Source of the DNA: Candidatus Ruthia endofausta
GTDB taxonomy: Bacteria; Pseudomonadota; Gammaproteobacteria; PS1; Pseudothioglobaceae
Length of the DNA stretch: 64,000 nt
Direction: 5' to 3'
NCBI RefSeq assembly: GCF_013342985.1
Contig: NZ_CP054490.1
Span: 1,116,001 to 1,180,000 of the forward strand
In this document: in pieces, positions 48,132-58,816 of the stretch
How the letters are laid out: every line of letters starts with the position of its first letter
Numbering within the stretch: position 1 is the stretch's first letter
Made by a program: the position numbers and the translations under genes
Notes under the pieces: generated by a model
What the model was told of the DNA's origin: nothing
What the model saw: only the letters and a program-made list of their open reading frames with translations
Databases searched by the model: none

Positions 48132-49614
48132 TTATTCATTTAATGGTGGTATTGTTATTAAAAATCCTTATCTGGTAGATAAGGTTGAGATTATTCAAGC
48201 GCCATTACCAACAAAAGTAGTTTTATCTTTACAACAACTTGGCGGGCAAGTTAAACCTTGTGTAAGTATTGGTGATTATGTGCTCGTTGGGCAGGTCATT
48301 GCCAGTGCTAAGGATGGTTTTAGTGTTCCAATTCACGCCCCAATCTCTGGTGTGGTTTTGAGCATTGACAAGCAAACCATAGCGCATCAATCAGGGCTGA
48401 AATCTGAGTGCATTACTATTGAATCTGATGGTAAAGATAAGTGGATAGATAGAAAAAATAATCATGTTGATTTTTTGCATTATTCAACAAAAGCTTTGAT
48501 TGAAGCCATTCAAAAATCAGGTATTGTCGGATTGGGCGGTGCTGGATTTCCAACCCATATTAAGATTGATAAGGTTGTAGATTGTCACACTTTGATTATC
48601 AATGGTACCGAATGTGAGCCAGGGGTTATGTGCGATGATGCTTTGATGCAATTCCATCCAAGGGAAATTATTCGTGGCGTAGAAATTTTGCTACATATTT
48701 GTGGTGCAAAGCGTGTAATTATTGCCATTGAAGAGGATAAGCAAGTGGCTTATCATGCGTTATTAACGTTTAATCATAATGATAGAATTAGCGTTAATCA
48801 AATTCCAACTAAATATACTTCTGGTGCTGAAAAACTACTTATCAAAGCATTACTTGATGTTGAAATCCCATCAGGAGGTTTTGCGGTGGATAAAGGCATT
48901 ATTTGCCAAAACATAGCGACTGCTAAAGCGGTGTTTGATGCAGTTATTAGCCATAGACCGCTGGTATCACGTATTGTTACGGTAACAGGAGATGGTGTTA
49001 GACCTAATAATTTTGAAGTGCGCTTAGGCGCATCATTTGAGCATCTTATTTCATTGGTTAGTCCTAATAAAAGAGTACATAATTATCGCATGGGCGGTAT
49101 GATGATGGGCATTGATGTTGCTGATATTAACGCACCTATTGGCAAAACAACCAGTGCTATTTTTGTTAATAATCAAGTGCAAAAGCCTGTGATTCAGGAG
49201 TGTATTCGCTGCGGGCAATGTTCAGAAGTTTGCCCTGTTGGGCTACTACCACAACAACTTTATTGGCATGCCAAAAGTGAGAATATTGAAAAGGCTTTGA
49301 ATTATAATTTGCCTGATTGTATTGAATGTGCTTGTTGTGATTATGTTTGCCCAAGCCACATACCATTGGCGAGCTATTTTTCTTTTGCTAAGGCGCTTGG
49401 CAAGCAACAAACTCGTGAACAGGATAAAAGCAATATTGCTAGAGAAAGGTTTGAATGTAGAGAACATCGTCTTGAGCGTAACAAGCTTGAACGTACACAA
49501 ATGATGGCAGATAAGAAAAAAGTTTTAAAAGAAAAAATGGCAAAAGAACAATCTCAAAAGCAAAAAGTTGATGAGGCGATGCAACGAGTGAAACAAGCAA
49601 AGGATAAAAGGTGA
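48124..49614 (+). CDS. rnfC: Rnf complex subunit RnfC
   Basis: 496 residues from ATG 48124 ([12 protein letters not shown]). NADH/flavin domain with [15 protein letters not shown] and [35 protein letters not shown], then two ferredoxin motifs [17 protein letters not shown] and [17 protein letters not shown]. The tail from about 435 is a charged coiled coil (Lys/Arg/Glu), shorter than in E. coli. The in-frame ATG at 48097 is inside rnfB. Confidence 0.96.
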   Translation: MADYSFNGGIVIKNPYLVDKVEIIQAPLPTKVVLSLQQLGGQVKPCVSIGDYVLVGQVIASAKDGFSVPIHAPISGVVLSIDKQTIAHQSGLKSECITIESDGKDKWIDRKNNHVDFLHYSTKALIEAIQKSGIVGLGGAGFPTHIKIDKVVDCHTLIINGTECEPGVMCDDALMQFHPREIIRGVEILLHICGAKRVIIAIEEDKQVAYHALLTFNHNDRISVNQIPTKYTSGAEKLLIKALLDVEIPSGGFAVDKGIICQNIATAKAVFDAVISHRPLVSRIVTVTGDGVRPNNFEVRLGASFEHLISLVSPNKRVHNYRMGGMMMGIDVADINAPIGKTTSAIFVNNQVQKPVIQECIRCGQCSEVCPVGLLPQQLYWHAKSENIEKALNYNLPDCIECACCDYVCPSHIPLASYFSFAKALGKQQTREQDKSNIARERFECREHRLERNKLERTQMMADKKKVLKEKMAKEQSQKQKVDEAMQRVKQAKDKR

Positions 49615-50558
49615 CGATACCAATATTTAGCTCAACTTCATGGATGATGCGCCAAGTGATTTATGCCCTATCATTAGGTGTGATGGTGGCTTATTATTTC
49701 TTTGGTTGGGGTGTTTTGTTGCAAATAGTGTTGGGTGTAATAACAGCCATTGCGGTTGAATCAGCATTTTTGGCTCTCAGAGGGCGTGATATTATTAGCT
49801 CAATTAGTGATGGCTCAGCAATACTCACAGCAACCTTATTAGCCATCTCTATTCCCAGTATTGCGCCGTGGTGGGTGATTATAGTAGGTGTGAGTTTTGC
49901 GATTATTTTTGGCAAGCAATTGTACGGTGGTTTGGGCAACAATCCATTTAATCCTGCTATGTTAGGCTATGTGTTTTTACTGATTTCTTATCCATTACAA
50001 ATGAGCACTTGGCAGGTTGATTTCTTAAGTCTTAATCACGCTTTAGAAACGGTGTTTAATTTGAACAATATTGATGTGATTAGTGGTGCAACAAAATTGG
50101 ACGAGGTAAAGAATGGTCTATCATTGGCAGGCTCAATCCAACAATTGGAAATACACTCACCTTCACAAGCATGGATTAATGCAGGGTTTTTATTGGGTGG
50201 TTTGTATTTATTATTTAGAAAAGTTATCTTTTGGCATATTCCCGCCTCGTTTTTAATAGGTATTGTCATAAGCTCAATGTTGTTGTGGATGAGCAATGTT
50301 GATTTATATCTGTCCACGCAAAACCATCTTATGTTGGGTGGTACAATGTTGGGTGCATTTTTTATTGCAACCGACCCAGTTTCTGCCAGCACCACATCTA
50401 AAGGTAGAATAATTTATGGTTTTTTGATAGGCGTGTTAATTGTTATTATCCGCACTTTTGGTGGCTATCCTGATGGTATTGCCTTTGCAGTGTTGTTAAT
50501 GAACATGACTGTGCCACTTATTGATGCTTACACGCAGCCTAAGGTATTTGGGCAATAA
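49611..50558 (+). CDS. rnfD: Rnf complex subunit RnfD
   Basis: 315 residues, many membrane segments. The GTG at 49611 is the start and overlaps rnfC by 4 nt. FGKQLYGGLGNNPFNPAMLG and ATDPVSASTTSKGRIIYGF are diagnostic of RnfD/NqrB. The flavin-carrying Thr is likely the T of ISGATKLDE, which attaches FMN by a phosphoester bond. Confidence 0.95.
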   Translation: MTIPIFSSTSWMMRQVIYALSLGVMVAYYFFGWGVLLQIVLGVITAIAVESAFLALRGRDIISSISDGSAILTATLLAISIPSIAPWWVIIVGVSFAIIFGKQLYGGLGNNPFNPAMLGYVFLLISYPLQMSTWQVDFLSLNHALETVFNLNNIDVISGATKLDEVKNGLSLAGSIQQLEIHSPSQAWINAGFLLGGLYLLFRKVIFWHIPASFLIGIVISSMLLWMSNVDLYLSTQNHLMLGGTMLGAFFIATDPVSASTTSKGRIIYGFLIGVLIVIIRTFGGYPDGIAFAVLLMNMTVPLIDAYTQPKVFGQ

Positions 50559-51175
50559 TGTTACGTGCTATTTTAAAATCAGGGGCTTTATTGTTCGTAT
50601 TCACAGTAGTGAGTATATCTTTTGTTTCACTCACGCAAATCAATACCAAAGACGCAATTACTTATAATGAAAAGCAATTATTAATCCAACGCCTAGGTGA
50701 ATTGATTAGCGATTATAGCAATGATATATTGGCAGATAAATACACCAAAACCCTTGTACTACACGGTATTACACAAACCATTAGCATTTATCCAGCAAAA
50801 AAGAACCATCAAGTATTTGCTTATTTGATTGAACACGTCTATCCGAATGGTTATAATGGCGATATCCGTCTATTAACAGGCGTTTGTGTTGACAAAAAAC
50901 TTCTAGGCGTTCGTGTTATCACACATAAAGAAACCCCAGGCTTGGGCGATAAAATTGAGCTCAAAAAATCAAACTGGATTGAACAATTCCTTGGGCTTTC
51001 ATTCTTAAATCCAGCCCCAAAAAATTGGAAGGTTAAACGAGATGGTGGTATATTTGACGGTTTTACTGGTGCAACTATTACCCCCCGCGCTATTATAACG
51101 GCTACTTATCAAGTTCTAGAACTACTAAACAAACCTTGCTCATTTAGCAAAAAACCATGCATTAAAGGATTTTGA
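50558..51175 (+). CDS. rnfG: Rnf complex FMN-binding subunit RnfG
   Basis: 205 residues: one N-terminal membrane helix, then a periplasmic FMN-binding domain with ETPGLGDKIE and the flavinylation motif DGFTGATITPRAI, where the Thr after GA carries FMN. TAATG overlap with rnfD. rnfE does not follow; instead a queA relic starts inside the last codons of rnfG. Confidence 0.94.
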   Translation: MLRAILKSGALLFVFTVVSISFVSLTQINTKDAITYNEKQLLIQRLGELISDYSNDILADKYTKTLVLHGITQTISIYPAKKNHQVFAYLIEHVYPNGYNGDIRLLTGVCVDKKLLGVRVITHKETPGLGDKIELKKSNWIEQFLGLSFLNPAPKNWKVKRDGGIFDGFTGATITPRAIITATYQVLELLNKPCSFSKKPCIKGF

Positions 51176-51640
51176 TTTACCAAAGGACTTAATCGCCCAA
51201 AATCCACCAAAAAATAGGACAGATTCATGGCTTTTAATTGCACAATCAGAGATTATAGATAAACAATTTAATAAAATAACCCAAGCAGGTGACTTGTTGG
51301 TGATGAACAATATTAAAGATTCCTGCACGCCTGTTTGGGCATAAGGCAATTGGCGGCAAGGTTGAAATCATGATTGAACGCCTCTTAAAATGGCGCAGTA
51401 ACAAGTTTTCCCTACTGCAGGGCAGCATTTTGCTGATAAACTGCTAGCAAAATTAAAAAACCAAGGTATTGATCACGTATTTGTGACATTACATGTTAGT
51501 GTAGGTACATTTGTTCCTGTCAAAACCGACAATATTAAAAAGCACATCATGCACAGCGAAACGTTTGAAATTAATCAGGAAACTGTTGATAAAATTAACC
51601 AAGGTGAAACTGATATTTTTAGAATTATTGATATTACTGA
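51160..51640 (+). pseudogene. queA: tRNA preQ1 ribosyltransferase-isomerase (QueA) pseudogene
   Basis: DFDLPKDLIAQNPPKNRTDS, AGDLLVMNN, a stop, GGKVEIMIERLL in another frame, FPTAGQHFADKLLAKL, KNQGIDHVFVTLHVSVGTF, VPVKTDNIKKHIMHSETFEI and NQETVDKIN. These are QueA blocks in order; the middle third and all after NQGETDIF are lost. QueA makes epoxyqueuosine. Start and end are blurred by the flanking rnfG and HIT remnants. Confidence 0.85.
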
Positions 51641-51848
51641 AAAGTTATTGTTAAGTTATTTCAACGCAGATAGAATTAATATTGCCACAAGTTTACCAGG
51701 TACACCATGGCGCGTTCTAAAACAGACAGTTATTTTCCCGAAGCAATGTGGGGCAAAAAACAGAGGCAATCTCAACTAGATTTACCCAGCTTTTGAGGTG
51801 TTTTTTACTCAGCTAAAAGAAAGACTGGGAAGATTTTTACCAAGATGA
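51625..51848 (+). pseudogene. HIT-family hydrolase remnant fused to the queA relic
   Basis: In the same frame as the queA tail (open from 51483 to 51779) the sequence changes to EKLLLSYFNADRINIATSL. After that, in another frame, it reads MARSKTDSYFPEAMWGKKQR, DLPSF, and then YSAKRK. The K.N.AS.G..VPHLHWHVI.RF..D..FP...WG order is that of HIT hydrolases of sulfur-oxidising and beta-proteobacteria; the HxHxH itself is corrupted. The call is from pattern memory. Confidence 0.6.
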
Positions 51849-51852
51849 ATAG

Positions 51853-52623
51853 TTAAAAATGTTTGCTTTCAATCTTTTTTAGTGTCGGTACAGATAGGTT
51901 AAATGCTTTTGCCAATTCAAGTGTACGCTTTAGTCTTACAGATGCGAATCTGCCCATGCATTTGTGTTCTAAGTCGCCTTGGAAGGCTTTTATCATGCCT
52001 TGTTCTAATTTTTTTGCATCAAAAGTTTGCCCAGTGAGTTGGGCTTGTAGGGCTAGGATATCATTTGATACATGACGCATTAAGTCTAGGTGTTGGTTGC
52101 GCAAGTCATTAACTGTTGCGCCTTTTTCAATGGCTAGACCTGTAATGTTGGTGGTTAGAATGTAGATATTTTTTAACACCAGCTCAAATAATAACCCCTC
52201 TTTAGAGTTAAGCATGTGGACGGGGATGTCAATCAACGCCAAAGAATCAAGTAGAATTTGTGCTTTTTTGCCATAGGTAGGGGATGAGATTAATACTTTA
52301 GAATCCATGCCTTTCTTTTTTTCAAACCAGACTGAAATCACAGTGACATTTATAAAATTGTACGTTTGCCAATCACGAGGCAGAAGTTCATTTTGCATCA
52401 TGGCAACTCTATCTTTCCATTGCTTAGGAATAGATTGAAGGGCATTTTGTAAATCGGCTTCTGCTGTGCAAACCAAAATAAGTTCTGGGTTGATGATATT
52501 TGCCAACTCATCAATATTAGTTTGTCGGGTGATGGGGTAAACAGGATAATTATTCTTTAAAAAAGCACGAGAGAAAACACTGCCTAATTCACCAATGCCT
52601 AATACAATAATGGGTCTTTTCAT
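51853..52623 (-). CDS. Ketopantoate-reductase-like NAD(P)-dependent oxidoreductase
   Basis: 256 residues. N-terminal Rossmann motif [15 protein letters not shown], a strand [14 protein letters not shown] and [10 protein letters not shown], then a helical C-terminal domain with [18 protein letters not shown], whose K...N spacing resembles the catalytic Lys and Asn of PanE (2-dehydropantoate 2-reductase). A pantothenate role is possible; substrate is not fixed by sequence. Start overlaps the sucD stop by 4 nt, so it is the third gene of a sucC-sucD operon. Confidence 0.6.
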   Translation of the reverse strand: MKRPIIVLGIGELGSVFSRAFLKNNYPVYPITRQTNIDELANIINPELILVCTAEADLQNALQSIPKQWKDRVAMMQNELLPRDWQTYNFINVTVISVWFEKKKGMDSKVLISSPTYGKKAQILLDSLALIDIPVHMLNSKEGLLFELVLKNIYILTTNITGLAIEKGATVNDLRNQHLDLMRHVSNDILALQAQLTGQTFDAKKLEQGMIKAFQGDLEHKCMGRFASVRLKRTLELAKAFNLSVPTLKKIESKHF

Positions 52624-53489
52624 GCCAACACCTCAAGTAAGGTTTCACCCATGGTTGTGGGTGTGGGTGCAATTGCTACGCCGACTTTTTTTAAGGCATT
52701 GATTTTATCGATTGCTTTGCCAGTGCCAGCACTAATAACCGCACCCGCATGTCCCATACGCTTGCCTTCTGGTGCGCTCAGCCCTGCAATATAAGACACC
52801 ACAGGTTTAGACACGTGGGACTGAATGTATTCTGCCGCCTCCTCTTCGGCTGAGCCGCCAATTTCACCCACCATAATGATGGACTGGGTTTGTGGATCTG
52901 CTTCAAATAGGGCGAGACAATCAATAAAACTCATGCCTTGAATGGGATCGCCACCAATGCCAATACAGGTGCTTTGTCCTAAGTCTGCTTGGGTGGTTTG
53001 ATGTACAGCTTCATAAGTAAGTGTGCCTGAGCGTGATATGATGCCAACACTACCAGCTTGGTGAATGTTGCCGGACATAATGCCTAATTTGCATTCATCG
53101 GGTGTAATGACACCTGGGCAGTTAGGACCAATCAAAATTGAGTTTGATGTTTTTAAAATGGCTTTAATTTTAAGCATATCTTGCACGGGAATGCCTTCAG
53201 TGATACAAGCAATCACGGGCATTTGTGCCTCAATGGATTCAAGTATTGAGGCGTAAGCAAATTGAGGCGGCACATAAATCATGCTTGCATTAGCACCCGT
53301 TTCACGCATTGTCTGTGCTACTGTATTAAAAACAGGTAAACTTAGGTGCTTTTGCCCGCCTTTATTTGGCGTTACCCCGCCGACAAATTGCGTGCCATAG
53401 GCGATGGATTGTTCGGAGTGGAACGTGCCTTGTTTGCCTGTAAAGCCTTGGGTGATTACGCGTGTATTTTTGTCAATTAGAACACTCAT
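52620..53489 (-). CDS. sucD: Succinyl-CoA synthetase subunit alpha
   Basis: 289 residues. CoA-binding N-terminal domain with [72 protein letters not shown] and the phosphorylated His in [11 protein letters not shown]. It overlaps both sucC (4 nt) and the downstream oxidoreductase. Confidence 0.97.
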   Translation of the reverse strand: MSVLIDKNTRVITQGFTGKQGTFHSEQSIAYGTQFVGGVTPNKGGQKHLSLPVFNTVAQTMRETGANASMIYVPPQFAYASILESIEAQMPVIACITEGIPVQDMLKIKAILKTSNSILIGPNCPGVITPDECKLGIMSGNIHQAGSVGIISRSGTLTYEAVHQTTQADLGQSTCIGIGGDPIQGMSFIDCLALFEADPQTQSIIMVGEIGGSAEEEAAEYIQSHVSKPVVSYIAGLSAPEGKRMGHAGAVISAGTGKAIDKINALKKVGVAIAPTPTTMGETLLEVLA

Positions 53490-54646
53490 TTGGTCAGCTC
53501 CACAATTTTTATAGTGGCTTTGGTTAAGTCAGATTCTACATGGATATTAAATTCAGATTCACCAAGCAAGTTTAACCCTGCTGGGGCGTTAGTACCTCCT
53601 AAGCGCACCACAATTGGTAGGATTAAGCCGATTGTTTTGATGGCTTGTAATATACCTTGTGCGATTAAATCACAGCGTACAATACCACCAAAAATATTTA
53701 CTAAAATGCCTTTAACATTCGCTTCAGTTTGAATTAGTTCAAAAGCTTTGGCAACCTTATCAGCAGTTGTCCCACCACCAACATCTAAAAAATTAGCAGG
53801 TGAGCCGCCAAAATGCTCAATTAAATCCATCGTTGCCATTGCCAGCCCCGCGCCATTCACCATGCAGCCAATTGTGCCATCAAGTGAAATATAGTTAAGT
53901 TGATATTCACTGGCGAGTCTTTCTTTTTCATCTTCTTGTGAAATATCACGCAATGCAGTAATATCCTTATGGCGATACAGTGCATTATCGTCAAAATCAA
54001 TCTTCCCATCAAGTGCTAATAGCTGGTTTTCTTTAGTAACAATAAGTGGATTAATTTCAATCAGATTAACATCTTTTTGAGTAAAAATCCTATACAAACC
54101 CAAAAGAGTATTGTTAAATTGCTTGATAAGTTCAGCATTAAGCCCTAGTTTTTTCGCTACCAAGGTGCAATCTTGTACAGACAAATCACCTAATGGATTA
54201 ATACCAAATTTAATAATTTTATCAGGCGTTTCACTGGCAACTTTTTCAATATCCATGCCACCTTTAGTAGAGGCTAAAACAGTGATTTTTTGCGTTTGCC
54301 TATCAATCAACAAGCCAAGATATAATTCACGCTCAATATTTTGCCCTACTTCAATTAATAATTGACCCACTGGTAATCCTTTAGCATTTGTTTGTGGCGT
54401 AATTAGTTGTGAGTCTAATAATTGACCACATACACGCCTAACTTCTTCAATGCTACGACACAAAATAACACCACCTCCCTTGCCACGCCCCCCCGCATGA
54501 ACTTGGGCTTTAACAACCCAAACATCACCCTCCAAAGCCTTGCAAGCATCGCCAGCCTTGGCAACACTATCAATAAGAATGCCTTTGGGAATTTGAATGT
54601 GTCTGTGGCTAAATAATGTTTTAGCTTGGTATTCGTGTATGTGCAT
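53486..54646 (-). CDS. sucC: Succinyl-CoA synthetase subunit beta
   Basis: 386 residues. ATP-grasp domain: [56 protein letters not shown] (metal site), and [45 protein letters not shown] in the CoA-ligase domain. It interconverts succinyl-CoA and succinate with nucleotide phosphorylation. No sucAB genes are adjacent. Confidence 0.97.
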   Translation of the reverse strand: MHIHEYQAKTLFSHRHIQIPKGILIDSVAKAGDACKALEGDVWVVKAQVHAGGRGKGGGVILCRSIEEVRRVCGQLLDSQLITPQTNAKGLPVGQLLIEVGQNIERELYLGLLIDRQTQKITVLASTKGGMDIEKVASETPDKIIKFGINPLGDLSVQDCTLVAKKLGLNAELIKQFNNTLLGLYRIFTQKDVNLIEINPLIVTKENQLLALDGKIDFDDNALYRHKDITALRDISQEDEKERLASEYQLNYISLDGTIGCMVNGAGLAMATMDLIEHFGGSPANFLDVGGGTTADKVAKAFELIQTEANVKGILVNIFGGIVRCDLIAQGILQAIKTIGLILPIVVRLGGTNAPAGLNLLGESEFNIHVESDLTKATIKIVELTK

Positions 54647-54726
54647 CAGTTTATTTTACAAACAAAATTTGGTGTAGTTTGATATTTGCGTAAAATAAAA
54701 GGTTTTATTTTTGTGGTTTTTAGAAA

Positions 54727-55290
54727 ATGGCAAATTATTCTACTAGCCAATTCAAAAACGCTTTAAAGCTCATGTTAGATGGCAATCCTTGTTCGATTGT
54801 GAATAACGAAATTGTCAAACCTGGCAAAGGTCAGGTGTTTAATCGAGTGAAGTTTAAAGATTTAATTACTGGGAAAACACTGATTAAAACTTTTAAGTCT
54901 GGTGACTTTCTAGAGGGTGCTGATGTGATGGAGTTGGATTTACAATATCTTTATAACGACGGTAGTGCGTGGAATTTTATGGATCTAGACTCATTTGAGC
55001 AATATGCCATTGATAGCACTGCTATGAGTGATACCAAGGGTTATTTAGTTGAACAGGATATGTGTACGGTGACACTTTGGAATGATAACCCTATTTCAGT
55101 TATCCCGCTTAATCATGTTATTCTTGAAGTGCTTGATACTGATCCAGGTTTAAAAGGCGATACGGTGGGTACAGGTGGTAAACCAGCAACCATGAATACA
55201 GGTGTTGTGGTGCAAGTGCCTCTTTTTGTTAGTATTGGTGATAAGGTTAAAGTAGATACGCGTACTAATGAATATGCAGGGCGTGTATAG
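54727..55290 (+). CDS. efp: Translation elongation factor P
   Basis: 187 residues, three beta-barrel domains. Loop [13 protein letters not shown] carries K34, the residue that EpmA beta-lysylates. [13 protein letters not shown]-like region is [14 protein letters not shown]-terminal signature [18 protein letters not shown] and [17 protein letters not shown]. epmA follows 53 nt downstream. It relieves stalling at polyproline. Confidence 0.97.
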   Translation: MANYSTSQFKNALKLMLDGNPCSIVNNEIVKPGKGQVFNRVKFKDLITGKTLIKTFKSGDFLEGADVMELDLQYLYNDGSAWNFMDLDSFEQYAIDSTAMSDTKGYLVEQDMCTVTLWNDNPISVIPLNHVILEVLDTDPGLKGDTVGTGGKPATMNTGVVVQVPLFVSIGDKVKVDTRTNEYAGRV

Positions 55291-55343
55291 TATTATCTTA
55301 GTTATTCACTACCTATTTTTTGGAATGAGTCTTACTCGTTTCT

Positions 55344-56228
55344 TTGCTTATGATACGAAATGCACTTATTAAAAGACAGCGAGTTATTCAAAAAATTAGA
55401 CAGTTCTTTGAGCAACAAAAAGTCTTAGAAGTTCAAACGCTAACACTGCTAAACACGCCAACGAGTGATGTTTATATTGACAGTATTTCATCAACTGTTA
55501 ATATTGATATTGGTATGCAAAGTACTCAATATTTGCATACCTCTCCAGAGTTGGAAATGAAAAAACTTCTAGCACAAGGCAGCGGAGATATTTACCAAGT
55601 TTGTCAAGTATTTCGTGATAATGAATACGGTGAGCGAAATTCTAATGAATTTACTCTGCTTGAATATTATCGCTTGGGCTTTGATATTCACCAGTTAATG
55701 GATGACATGGTTAGTTTGTTGCAAGTATTGGGTATTAAAGATAAAGTGCAGTGGTTCTCTTATGCTCAAGTTTTTAGTCAATATGCTGATATTGATATTT
55801 TAAATACTGATCTTGATACGCTTAAAATTTTCGCTGAAAAATTAGGTTTGAGTGCTGATTTTTCTTGGATTGAAGAGTTGCAAATGTTGCTTTTTGTGCA
55901 CTTAGTTGAGCCGAAGTTAAAAGAATTGCCCTTGTGTTTTATTTATGACTACCCTAAATCACAATCTGCACTTGCTAAAGTAGAAGGTCAAGTAGTACAC
56001 CGTTTTGAGTTATATTTAGATGGTATTGAGGTGGCAAATGGTTATGATGAGTTGCAAACTAAGAGTGAATATGAGCAAGTTTTTATGCATGAAACTGCTA
56101 AACGAAAGCAGCTTGGTAAGTTTATACCGCCAGTTGATGTATCGTTTTTATCCAAACTTGACAATCCTTTGCCGCAATGTGCGGGTGTGGCAATAGGCAT
56201 TAATCGATTATTAACACAAATTAGTTAA
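55344..56228 (+). CDS. epmA: EF-P--(R)-beta-lysine ligase
   Basis: 294 residues, lysyl-tRNA-synthetase class II catalytic core without anticodon domain. LHTSPELEMKKLLAQGSGDI, IYQVCQVFRDNEYGERNSNE, FTLLEYYRLGFD and the C-terminal GVAIGINRLL are the EpmA/PoxA motifs. The start is ATG at 55344 or 55350. Adjacent efp is its substrate. epmB is not in the window. Confidence 0.93.
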   Translation: MLMIRNALIKRQRVIQKIRQFFEQQKVLEVQTLTLLNTPTSDVYIDSISSTVNIDIGMQSTQYLHTSPELEMKKLLAQGSGDIYQVCQVFRDNEYGERNSNEFTLLEYYRLGFDIHQLMDDMVSLLQVLGIKDKVQWFSYAQVFSQYADIDILNTDLDTLKIFAEKLGLSADFSWIEELQMLLFVHLVEPKLKELPLCFIYDYPKSQSALAKVEGQVVHRFELYLDGIEVANGYDELQTKSEYEQVFMHETAKRKQLGKFIPPVDVSFLSKLDNPLPQCAGVAIGINRLLTQIS

Positions 56229-56244
56229 ACTCAGATTAGAATAG

Positions 56245-56262
56245 GGCTAATTTTAATTAGCC
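56245..56262. terminator. Hairpin between epmA and the Sel1 gene
   Basis: GGCTAA-TTTTAA-TTAGCC, six perfect base pairs with a short AT loop (up to 8 pairs counting loop bases), 17 nt after the epmA stop. It has no T run on the plus strand, so termination is uncertain. Confidence 0.35.
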
Positions 56263-56278
56263 AATAAAACAAAAACTC

Positions 56279-57952
56279 ATGATTAAATTTATCCACCTTG
56301 TTCTTTTATTTTCTTTACCAATACAGGCATTGCAGATTTTACAACCTACTAATAACAACCAAGTTATCCAACAGCAATTAGACATACCTCAATTAAATAC
56401 GTCATTGTCTGCTGAACAGTTATTGACCAAATTAAAAACATCAGCTAAGCGTGGCGACGCTAGATCGCAATTTAGTTTAGCTAATATGTACCATAATGGT
56501 ATTTATGTAATAAAAGACGATAAATTGGCTTTTTATTGGTACTTACAGGTGGCTGAACAGGACTATGCAAGTGCGCAATTCAATGTGGCTAATAGTTATT
56601 ATTATGGCCTAGGGGTTGGTAAAGATTTAGAACAAGCATTGTCTTGGTATGAAAAAGCAGCATTATTGGGATATGGGGCAGCACAACTTAATCTTGCTAA
56701 GTTATACGAGGTGGGTATTAGTGTCGATAGAGACCTAACGCTAGCACAGCGGTGGTATGAAGCAGCAGCTAATCAATTCGACCCTGAAGCACAATTTTAC
56801 TTAGCTGATTTCTATGAACGTGAGGAAGATACCAATAAAGCATTAGATTATTATAAAAAGTCCGCAAATCAGGGTTTTGTTGATGCTCAGGCTAGATTAT
56901 CAATGTTGTATCGAATTGGCTATTTGGTTAAACAAGATGATATTAAGGCCTTACATTGGGCATTAATGGCAGCCAATCAAGATGATGCGCAGTCACAGTT
57001 TTTAGTAGGAGTAATTTATCGAAAAAGCGCCAAAGTTAAACGCAATTTACCTAGTGCAATTGCTTGGTATCAAAAAGCAGCTGAACAAGAACATCCGGAG
57101 GCGCGCTACCATTTGGCATTATTGCAACTGAAGGGAAATGGTATTGATAAAGATGTTAAGCAGGCCTTAGCCACGTTACTTGATTTGTCAACTAAGGGCC
57201 ATCAAGTATCACAGTACCAATTGTATTTGATTTATAACAAAGGCGATGTTACGGTTAAGAATGAAATGCTGGCTAAAACTTATTTACTTAAAGCTGCAAA
57301 GGCGGGGTATGTTAAGGCTCAATACCAGTTAGGTAAAAGTTTCTTTAATCAAGATATGGTTAAAGAAGCGGCTCATTATTTAGAATTAGCAGCAAATCAA
57401 AACAACGCATCAGCGGTTGAATTGTTAAAAAGATTGCAATCTAAACAGAAACAAAGCATTATTCAAAATGTTACCAATATTGTCAAGCCAGTGGTTACTA
57501 TTAAGCCAGTTATGGCAGAGACGCCTCAGCAGTCTGTTGCTCCTGCTATTGATTCTAATCTAGATGAGCAATTATTTGACAATACAACTAGCCTGATTCC
57601 CGATCAGGATGAGATTGCTAAATCGCTTAATGATCATATTAAATCAAATATTAATTTGGAAACGTTACTTGCCAATGTTGAGCAAGGTAATCCTATTGCT
57701 CAATATAATTTGAGTGCGCTTTATTATAAGGGTGAAGTTGTGCGTAAGGATAATAGAGCAGCATTTATATTAATACGTCAGTCTGCTAATCAAGGCATTA
57801 CTCAGTCGCAAAATACCCTGGCCATAATGTATATGAATGGTATTGGTATTCAGACAGATTACAATAAGGCTTATTATTGGGCAAGCATAACAACGCGCAA
57901 GGGTAGTCAACAGGGTAAACACATTTTGCTATATTTAATTGCTAATTTATGA
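56279..57952 (+). CDS. Secreted Sel1-repeat protein
   Basis: 557 residues: signal peptide about 1-17 (LVLLFSLPIQA), then about ten Sel1-like repeats of 36-38 residues (each A..QF.LA..Y..G and A..WY..AA..) to about 385, a low-complexity linker rich in Val/Ile/Pro to about 450, then two more repeats (IAQYNLSALYYKGE; SQNTLAIMYMNGIG). A solenoid for protein contacts in the periplasm or outside. Such proteins are frequent in host-associated bacteria; the partner is unknown. It overlaps the UPF0260 relic start by 4 nt. Confidence 0.85.
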   Translation: MIKFIHLVLLFSLPIQALQILQPTNNNQVIQQQLDIPQLNTSLSAEQLLTKLKTSAKRGDARSQFSLANMYHNGIYVIKDDKLAFYWYLQVAEQDYASAQFNVANSYYYGLGVGKDLEQALSWYEKAALLGYGAAQLNLAKLYEVGISVDRDLTLAQRWYEAAANQFDPEAQFYLADFYEREEDTNKALDYYKKSANQGFVDAQARLSMLYRIGYLVKQDDIKALHWALMAANQDDAQSQFLVGVIYRKSAKVKRNLPSAIAWYQKAAEQEHPEARYHLALLQLKGNGIDKDVKQALATLLDLSTKGHQVSQYQLYLIYNKGDVTVKNEMLAKTYLLKAAKAGYVKAQYQLGKSFFNQDMVKEAAHYLELAANQNNASAVELLKRLQSKQKQSIIQNVTNIVKPVVTIKPVMAETPQQSVAPAIDSNLDEQLFDNTTSLIPDQDEIAKSLNDHIKSNINLETLLANVEQGNPIAQYNLSALYYKGEVVRKDNRAAFILIRQSANQGITQSQNTLAIMYMNGIGIQTDYNKAYYWASITTRKGSQQGKHILLYLIANL

Positions 57953-58398
57953 TAGTTGATGTTTTAAAGTTTTGGGAAAATACAGCATTAGAAGACATGA
58001 TACGTGTGCAGTGGGAGTCTTTATGCGATAATTATAGGCGTTGTTGTTTGTATAAGCTTGAGGACGAAGATACGGATGATATTTATTTTACTGATGTGAT
58101 TTGTCACTATATAAATGAACAAAGTTGTTAATGTCCACATTATGAGACGCACCAACAACTGGTGCCAGACTGTTTAACGATCGATTCGAATTGGGGTGAT
58201 AAATTTAATTGGCTACCCAAGTACATGCGCTTATCGACTTTTGCATGAAAAAAGCCATTGTTTGACTGGCATTCACTGATTAGCGGTGATGTAGAAACTG
58301 TGCATTTGTCGGGTATTTCTGTATATGGGCGTATTTTTTCAGACGACGAAGTGAACGAAGAAGAAATTGATTTACATATAATTAACTGGGTGGAATAA
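57949..58398 (+). pseudogene. UPF0260 (YcgN-like) pseudogene
   Basis: From ATG 57949: VDVLKFWENTALEDMIRVQW, ESLCDNYRRCCLYKLEDEDT, IYFTDVICHYINEQSC then stop. Shifted: YETHQQLVPDCLTIDS, FNWLPKYMRL, a stop, WHSLISGDVETVHLSGISVY and GRIFSDDEVNEEEIDLHIIN. The WE..C..C..CC.HKLEDED...I..T...C plan is YcgN; one key Cys of CDGCGRCC is lost (CDNYRRCC). Stops remove function. Confidence 0.85.
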
Positions 58399-58792
58399 TG
58401 AAATAATATACCTTATTACTATTAGTACTTTTGGCTAATGTTGCTTTAGCAAGTTGGCTACATGAGCATATATCAACGGCTGTTTTTGCCAAATCAGTTG
58501 AAGATAGAATACCCATTGAGATAATTACAAAAGCTAATAGTTCTCTAGGTAAAATCTACTTTTTTACCAATATTCGTAATTTAACGGGTGATAAAGTTAC
58601 ACATCGTTGGAGCTATAGGGATAAGGTTAAAGCTGAAATTAGTTTTAACCTTAAAGAAAAGCGTTGGCGCGTTCGTGGTTGAGTAAAAATATTTGGCACA
58701 CATGGACAGGGGAATGGAGAGCTGAAGTGTTAAACCAACAAAACGAAATTTTATTAACCAAAACATTCATATATAAAAAGAAAGGCGAATAA
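58398..58792 (+). pseudogene. DUF2914 protein pseudogene
   Basis: ATG 58398 is followed by TAA at codon 3, then a signal-peptide-like LLLLVLLANVALA, HISTAVFAKSVEDRIPIEII, KIYFFTNIRNLTGDKVTHRW, KAEISFNLKEKRWRVRG, stop/frame change, then IWHTWTGEWRAEVL and LLTKTFIYKKKGE. DUF2914 proteins have DREP......KIYFFTEIR.L.G..V.HRW...G...AEV.F.....RWRV.SSK...P...GEW. Two lesions: the early stop and one frameshift. Confidence 0.8.
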
Positions 58793-58816
58793 AATTATAT
58801 TTGTCTTAAAAGAAAA

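Noticed and set aside
51483-51779. Open 98-codon frame taken as an intact hypothetical gene
   Set aside because: It is the queA tail joined to an HIT gene fragment, and the parts align with two different families.
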